From positions 1 to 8,889 of the forward strand of contig CATZDQ010000063.1 in the NCBI GenBank assembly GCA_958417695.1: a stretch of 8,889 nucleotides of DNA, in the 5' to 3' direction. The DNA comes from an uncultured Clostridiaceae bacterium. GTDB lineage: Bacteria; Bacillota; Clostridia; TANB77; CAG-508. A program made the position numbers and the translations under genes. The first letter of the stretch is position 1. Each line of letters begins with the position of its first letter. The notes under the pieces were generated by a model, which searched no databases, was not told where the DNA came from, and worked only from the letters and a program-made list of their open reading frames with translations. Below are positions 5,810-8,889 of this stretch, in pieces.

Positions 5810-5984
5810 TTGAAGTTCAAAATATAAAAGTCAATATAGCAAATATAAATGAAGATGATTATATATATTTCAGTATTTAGATTGTCCAATTAAAGCCAAA
5901 AATCTACATATATTTAAAGCAAAAGGAAAGTTAGTGAAAATAAGGTCCTCAGAAAATACTGATTTAATAGTTGATAATTTTTAA
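5806..5984 (+). pseudogene. Short ORF split by a frameshift at a (TA)4 tract
   Basis: ATG 5806 (AGGA at 5794-5797 upstream) encodes 24 residues, MIEVQNIKVNI to DDYIYFSI, and stops at 5878-5880. A second frame, open from 5859 to TAA 5982-5984, continues with QYLDCPIKAKNLHIFKAKG and IRSSENTDLIVDNF. The two frames overlap exactly at TATATATAT (5860-5868). Removal of one TA unit (or gain of one base) would join them into a single 58-codon protein. The two halves have matching residue composition, which favours a broken gene over chance. The family is not recognised. It may be a decayed small gene or one switched by repeat slippage; it sits among other remnants in the accessory segment. Confidence 0.4.
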
Positions 5985-6027
5985 CTAGAGTATTAGAAAA
6001 TTTATATAGACAGTATGGAGGTAAGAT

Positions 6028-6426
6028 ATGAAAGCGATAACGATTAAACAACCATGGGCAACATTAATAGCAGAAGGTTATAAGGAATATGAATTTAGAA
6101 ATTGGAAAACTAAATATCGTGGTGAAATACTAATTCATGCAGGTAAAGGAATAGATAAGAAAGCGATGGAAAGGTTTCAATATTTGAATTTAAAATATCC
6201 GATTGGACAAATCATTGCTAAAGCTAATATTACGGATTGTGTTAAAATAGATGATGAATTAAGAGAAGAACTAAAGGAAAAAGATTCAATTGTTTATAAA
6301 GGAGTTATCAATAAAACTTCTAGTGATTGGGATGGTTATGGTTTTAAATTAGAAAATATTGAAAGGATTGAACCTATTGAAATAAATGGAAAATTGAGTT
6401 TATGGGATTATGATTATAAAAAATAA
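6028..6426 (+). CDS. ASCH domain protein
   Basis: This is a 132-residue single-domain ASCH protein (PUA-like fold). The N-terminus MKAITIKQPWATLIAEG carries the ASCH entry motif with K-Q-P-W-A (7-11). It is followed by E-Y-E-F-R-x-W (20-26) and YRGEILIHAG (30-39), then the IGQIIAKANI strand (59-68), and a final strand ending in LSLW (123-126). ASCH proteins are thought to bind RNA or modified nucleosides. One characterised bacterial member, YqfB, hydrolyses N4-acetylcytidine, so a nucleoside amidohydrolase role is possible but not shown here. TGGAGGT (6016-6022) gives a strong ribosome site 6 bases before the ATG. A second, broken ASCH gene follows after 18 bases with the same kind of ribosome site, indicating that the two once formed a tandem pair. 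Confidence 0.88.
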   Translation: MKAITIKQPWATLIAEGYKEYEFRNWKTKYRGEILIHAGKGIDKKAMERFQYLNLKYPIGQIIAKANITDCVKIDDELREELKEKDSIVYKGVINKTSSDWDGYGFKLENIERIEPIEINGKLSLWDYDYKK

Positions 6427-6444
6427 TATAATTATGGAGGCAGT

Positions 6445-6671
6445 ATGAAACATAAAATGAATTTAAATTAAAGGACCTTTCAATTCAATAGAAATTAGAT
6501 TAAACGATAAAAATAGACAATTAGTTAGAGAAAAAAATCTAATTCAATTTACAAATAGAACAACACTTGATATTATTATCGTTGAATTATATCAATATTT
6601 AAATTTCGATGAATTGTATAAAATTTCAAGGAAGATACGGAGTTGTAGAGATAGAAACAAGAATTTTATAA
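6445..6671 (+). pseudogene. Broken second ASCH-type gene
   Basis: TATGGAGG (6433-6440) and ATG 6445 begin MKHKMNLN, which stops at 6469-6471. A different frame starting at 6467 continues as IKGPFNSIEIRLNDKNRQL, then an NLIQFTNRTTLDIIIVELY segment, up to about FDELYKIS. A third frame then reads GRYGVVEIETRIL and ends at TAA 6669-6671. Joined, these pieces resemble a small ASCH protein of the type MKHxMxLxxxPFxxIKxGxKTIExRLxDxKR...FxN, ending in YGVVxI. The K-x-G-x-K-T piece expected between FNSI and EIRL is missing, so there are at least two frameshifts and one small deletion. It is non-functional. The good ribosome site implies that it was intact recently. Confidence 0.75.
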
Positions 6672-6688
6672 GGTAGGAAGTGAATCAA

Positions 6689-7591
6689 ATGGAAAATAAT
6701 ATGAATATCAATTGGTATCCAGGGCATATGGCAAAAACCAAAAGACAGATAGCAGAAGATTTAAAATTAATCGATGTTGTTATAGAAATATTAGACGCTA
6801 GAATCCCTATTTCTAGTAGGAACCCAGATATAGAAGCCTTAATACAAGAGAAGAAGAAAATCATTGTGTGTAACAAACAAGATTTAGCAGACGAAAAAGC
6901 AAATGAGCAATGGATGAGATATTACCAAAAACAACAAATACCAGCTGTCTTAACGGATGCCAATAGTGGGAAGGGTATCCAAGAAGTAATTCGTACAATC
7001 GAAAAAGTAACACAAGAAGAGAAAGAGAAAGCTTCTCAAAAAGGAAGAATAGGAAAGTCCATCAGAGCAATGGTTTTAGGAATACCGAACGTAGGAACAG
7101 CATCCTTTATTAATCGAATTACACAAAAAACGACGATGGCAGTAGGAAACAGACCTGGTGTTACAAAACAAAAACAATGGGTACGTATTAACCAGAATAT
7201 AGAATTATTAGACACACCAGGTGTTCTTTGGCCTAAATTCCAAAATAATGAAGTAGCATTACATTTAGCCTATACAGGAACTATCAAAGATGATTTATTA
7301 GAAAAAATAGAAGTAGCTTACTATTTCTTGAAATTTATAATAGAAAATCATAGAGAAGTATTAACCCAAAGATATCAGATAGAACTAGACACTATTGAAG
7401 AGATTATGGATAATAAAGAAGCAATGGAAAATGAGAATATTATGCAGATTTTGTATTTAATAGGAAAAAGAAGAGGGGCTATTTTAGCAGGAGGAATGAT
7501 AGACGAAGAAAAAACAGCCAATTTGTTGCTAGAGGATTTTAGAAGTGGAAAGTTAGGTAGAATAACCATAGAACCATGTAAAGAAATATAA
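6689..7591 (+). CDS. rbgA: Ribosome biogenesis GTPase RbgA (YlqF) with altered P-loop
   Basis: This is a 300-residue circularly permuted GTPase of the YlqF/RbgA family, which acts late in 50S subunit assembly. The N-terminus has the diagnostic NWYPGHMAK (8-16). Motifs come in permuted order: G4 NKQD (62-65), G1 GIPNVGTAS (131-139), G2 region GNRPGVTK (153-160), and G3 DTPG (175-178). A C-terminal helical domain follows (about 200-300) and includes the family's GKRRGAIL-type segment. The P-loop normally reads GxPNVGKSS; here ACA GCA (7097-7102) gives Thr-Ala for Lys-Ser, removing the phosphate-binding Lys and the Mg-binding Ser. GTP hydrolysis should be severely impaired unless another residue compensates. 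ATG 6689 is chosen over GTG 6680 because TAGGAAGTG (6674-6682) is then a properly spaced ribosome site. mrnC follows after 23 bases; both act on the large subunit. Confidence 0.92.
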   Translation: MENNMNINWYPGHMAKTKRQIAEDLKLIDVVIEILDARIPISSRNPDIEALIQEKKKIIVCNKQDLADEKANEQWMRYYQKQQIPAVLTDANSGKGIQEVIRTIEKVTQEEKEKASQKGRIGKSIRAMVLGIPNVGTASFINRITQKTTMAVGNRPGVTKQKQWVRINQNIELLDTPGVLWPKFQNNEVALHLAYTGTIKDDLLEKIEVAYYFLKFIIENHREVLTQRYQIELDTIEEIMDNKEAMENENIMQILYLIGKRRGAILAGGMIDEEKTANLLLEDFRSGKLGRITIEPCKEI

Positions 7592-7614
7592 ACAAAAAAA
7601 GAGGTGGAAATAAA

Positions 7615-8010
7615 ATGGACGAACTAATTAATAGAAATAAGGAAAAAGAAGAAGTAAAACTAATGCCACCATTAGTCTGGGCTTATATAGGAGATTGTGT
7701 ATATGAGTTATTCATTAGAACGACTTTAGTCAATAACACAAAACTAAACCCCCATAAATTACATTTAGAAGCGACCAATTATGTAAAAGCAAAAGCGCAA
7801 GCAGATATATTAGCTAAAATTTATGATGAACTAACTATAGAAGAACAAGAAGTGGTAAGAAGAGGTAGAAATGCGGAAAATCATCATCTACCTAAAAATG
7901 CTAATGTAACAGACTATATGTATTCTACTGCTTTTGAAGCATTAATTGGCTATTTATATTTAACAAAACAAGATAGACGATTAAAAGAAGTTTTACAAAT
8001 GTGTTACTAA
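7615..8010 (+). CDS. mrnC: Mini-ribonuclease 3 (Mini-III)
   Basis: This 131-residue protein consists of an RNase III catalytic domain without a double-stranded RNA-binding domain, which is the definition and usual size of Mini-III. Key segments are LVWAYIGDCVYELFIR (20-35) with catalytic D27, RRGRNAE (82-88), and STAFEALIGYLYL (104-116) with catalytic E108. Mini-III acts as a dimer and trims the 5' and 3' ends of 23S rRNA precursor in Bacillus subtilis, helped by ribosomal protein L3. GAGGTGG (7601-7607) lies 7 bases before the ATG. Its position directly after rbgA makes a 50S maturation pair. The active-site residues look intact, unlike those of rbgA. Confidence 0.94.
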   Translation: MDELINRNKEKEEVKLMPPLVWAYIGDCVYELFIRTTLVNNTKLNPHKLHLEATNYVKAKAQADILAKIYDELTIEEQEVVRRGRNAENHHLPKNANVTDYMYSTAFEALIGYLYLTKQDRRLKEVLQMCY

Positions 8011-8026
8011 AGAAAAAGGAGGAAAA

Positions 8027-8545
8027 GTGGAAGCAACCATATCTTATATTGTAGGAACAATAGCTTTAATGGTTTGGATTTTTAGTATCCAAGTCAAAGG
8101 AAAAGAAAAGATTTTACAAACACAAATGATAGCCAATATATTATATAGTATACAATATATACTCATTGGTGCTATAACAGCAGGCTCGATGAATTTAGTT
8201 TCTGCACTAAGATCTTACGTTTTTTATAAGAAGCAGAAAAATACCAATATGGTTTCTACTACATGGTTATTTGTATTCATTACTATTATATTAGTAATAG
8301 CAGTTATTACATGTAGGGATTTTATGTCGTTAATTCCAATTATTATAACGATATTATATACGTATGCAACCTGGCAAAAAAATACGAAAGTAATTCGTAT
8401 CATTTTTCTTCTAGCTGCTTGTATCTGGATATATTACAATTTCTATATAGGTGCTTATGTAGCCATTATAGGAAATGGACTAGAAATCATCTCTAGCATT
8501 ATTTCAATGATACGATTTGATAAGAAAAAGAAAATAAGCAATTGA
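8027..8545 (+). CDS. YgjV family inner membrane protein
   Basis: This is a 172-residue integral membrane protein with about six hydrophobic segments (near 6-22, 32-52, 78-95, 100-115, 121-138, and 140-162) and a lysine-rich end. It matches the YgjV (Imp-YgjV) family. The common pattern starts with a helix, then Q-x-K-x-K-x-x-I-L-x-x-Q, an L-R-x-x-V-F at the first long loop, and a late W-x-x-Y-N followed by G-x-x-x-x-x-I-G-N (133-150). The family has no established function. The GTG start follows AGGAGG (8017-8022) by only 4 bases and mrnC by 16 bases, so it is in the rbgA-mrnC transcript. Its stop codon overlaps the -35 box of the tRNA promoter. Confidence 0.82.
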   Translation: MEATISYIVGTIALMVWIFSIQVKGKEKILQTQMIANILYSIQYILIGAITAGSMNLVSALRSYVFYKKQKNTNMVSTTWLFVFITIILVIAVITCRDFMSLIPIIITILYTYATWQKNTKVIRIIFLLAACIWIYYNFYIGAYVAIIGNGLEIISSIISMIRFDKKKKISN

Positions 8546-8570
8546 CAGCAAATAAAAAATGTGCTATGAT
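8542..8570 (+). promoter_or_regulatory. Near-consensus promoter for tRNA-Glu
   Basis: A perfect TTGACA (8542-8547) and TATGAT (8565-8570) are 17 bases apart, with TGC before the -10 box (extended -10). The start site would be near 8577, about 6 bases before the mature tRNA end. The -35 box overlaps the stop codon of the YgjV-like gene. Confidence 0.92.
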
Positions 8571-8582
8571 ATACAAGCACGT

Positions 8583-8657
8583 GGCCCCTTGGTCAAGCGG
8601 TTAAGACGCAGCCCTCTCAAGGCTGAATCATGGGTTCGATTCCCGTAGGGGTCACCA
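8583..8657 (+). tRNA. tRNA-Glu, anticodon CTC, encoded CCA
   Basis: This is a full 75-base cloverleaf. GGCCCCT (8583-8589) pairs with AGGGGTC (8647-8653), with one G-T wobble, followed by discriminator A and CCA. The D-arm is GTC/GAC. The anticodon arm is CAGCC-CTCTCAA-GGCTG, so the anticodon is CTC, reading GAG. The T-arm is ATGGG-TTCGATT-CCCGT. It stands alone with its own promoter and terminator. In an AT-rich genome where GAA dominates, a CTC species would be a secondary Glu tRNA beside an expected TTC one elsewhere. Confidence 0.95.
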
Positions 8658-8665
8658 AAAAAAGG

Positions 8666-8704
8666 AAAATAGTATGCATATAGGAATATGTATACTATTT
8701 TTTT
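8666..8704 (+). terminator. Rho-independent terminator after tRNA-Glu
   Basis: AATAGTATGCATAT (8668-8681) pairs with ATATGTATACTATT (8686-8699) to give 14 base pairs with one G-T wobble around the loop AGGA, followed by a run of seven T (8698-8704). The A-run before the stem would extend pairing and might also work on the opposite strand. Confidence 0.92.
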
Positions 8705-8831
8705 CGGTAAAAAATACAAAATAAATGAAAGCTATATAGACAAATAGTTACATAAAAATAATTGTAATTCCAATTGTTAAACGAGAAAATAAATACAAAG
8801 ATGAAACAAAGGAAAATAAAGGAGCAAGAAA

Positions 8832-8889
8832 ATGGAAAAAGGAATTACTTTAGTAGCATTAGTCGTAACTATTATTATATTAATTATTT
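8832..8889 (+). CDS. Type IV pilin-like / prepilin-type protein (partial, cut by window end)
   Basis: The first 19 residues are MEKGITLVALVVTIIILII, after which the window ends. A short Lys-Gly leader followed by ITLVALVVT and a long hydrophobic helix is the clostridial version of the prepilin N-terminal cleavage/methylation motif. Cleavage is expected after Gly4. The Glu usually found at mature position 5 is Ala here, as is common for this group of proteins to my knowledge. AAAGGAG (8818-8824) is 7 bases before the ATG. The protein would be a pilin or pseudopilin exported by a type IV pilus or type II-like machine; its C-terminal domain is not visible. No clear promoter was found in 8705-8817. 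Confidence 0.75.
   Translation, partial: MEKGITLVALVVTIIILII

Noticed and set aside
6567..6595. Possible promoter TTGATA-17-TATCAA before rbgA
   Set aside because: The -10 box is poor, and such matches are expected by chance in this AT-rich pseudogene; rbgA must have some promoter but I cannot fix it.
6680..6688. GTG at 6680 as the rbgA start
   Set aside because: It is part of TAGGAAGTG, which is correctly spaced for ATG 6689; it would add only three residues that are not part of the family.
1..8889. CRISPR array, transposase, integrase, or phage genes
   Set aside because: No regularly spaced repeats and no recognisable recombinase or phage protein in any frame examined.

Overview
The window comes from an AT-rich, low-GC Gram-positive bacterium, most likely a gut Clostridia lineage. 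Evidence for this is the strong AGGAGG-type ribosome sites, frequent GTG/TTG starts, the ireB-ruvX-DUF1292 gene order, the rbgA-mrnC pair, and a pilin-like N-terminus of the ITLVALVVT type. All genes that I can support are on the + strand. The taxonomic placement is inference; no rRNA marker is present.

Region 1 (1-2424) looks like conserved chromosome. It holds the tail of an unidentified upstream gene, a membrane-anchored GAF plus degenerate GGDEF protein, ireB (a small phosphoprotein substrate of the PASTA Ser/Thr kinase), ruvX (Holliday-junction resolvase-like), and a very acidic DUF1292 protein. The last has its own likely promoter and a strong terminator. Region 2 (2453-3868) holds a four-helix membrane protein of unknown function and a DUF2419 (Qng1-type) queuosine-phosphate N-glycosylase, which frees queuine for tRNA modification.

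Region 3 (about 3869-6671) looks like an accessory, partly decaying insert. It holds a good promoter followed by a small-molecule O-methyltransferase-like gene and a TudS/DUF523-related iron-sulfur desulfidase-like gene. Next come about 300 bp of gene remnants, including a short ORF split at a (TA)4 tract, then an intact ASCH-domain protein and a second, broken ASCH gene. The methyltransferase and desulfidase probably act together on a sulfur-containing small molecule or base, but the substrate cannot be read from sequence.

Region 4 (6689-8704) returns to core functions. rbgA (50S assembly GTPase) and mrnC (Mini-RNase III, 23S rRNA maturation) are followed closely by a YgjV-type membrane protein. 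A tRNA-Glu(CTC) follows with an almost ideal promoter and its own terminator. The window ends in the first codons of a pilin-like protein. The most striking single observation is that the rbgA P-loop reads GIPNVGTAS instead of GIPNVGKSS, so the catalytic Lys and Mg-binding Ser are both missing in an otherwise well-preserved protein.
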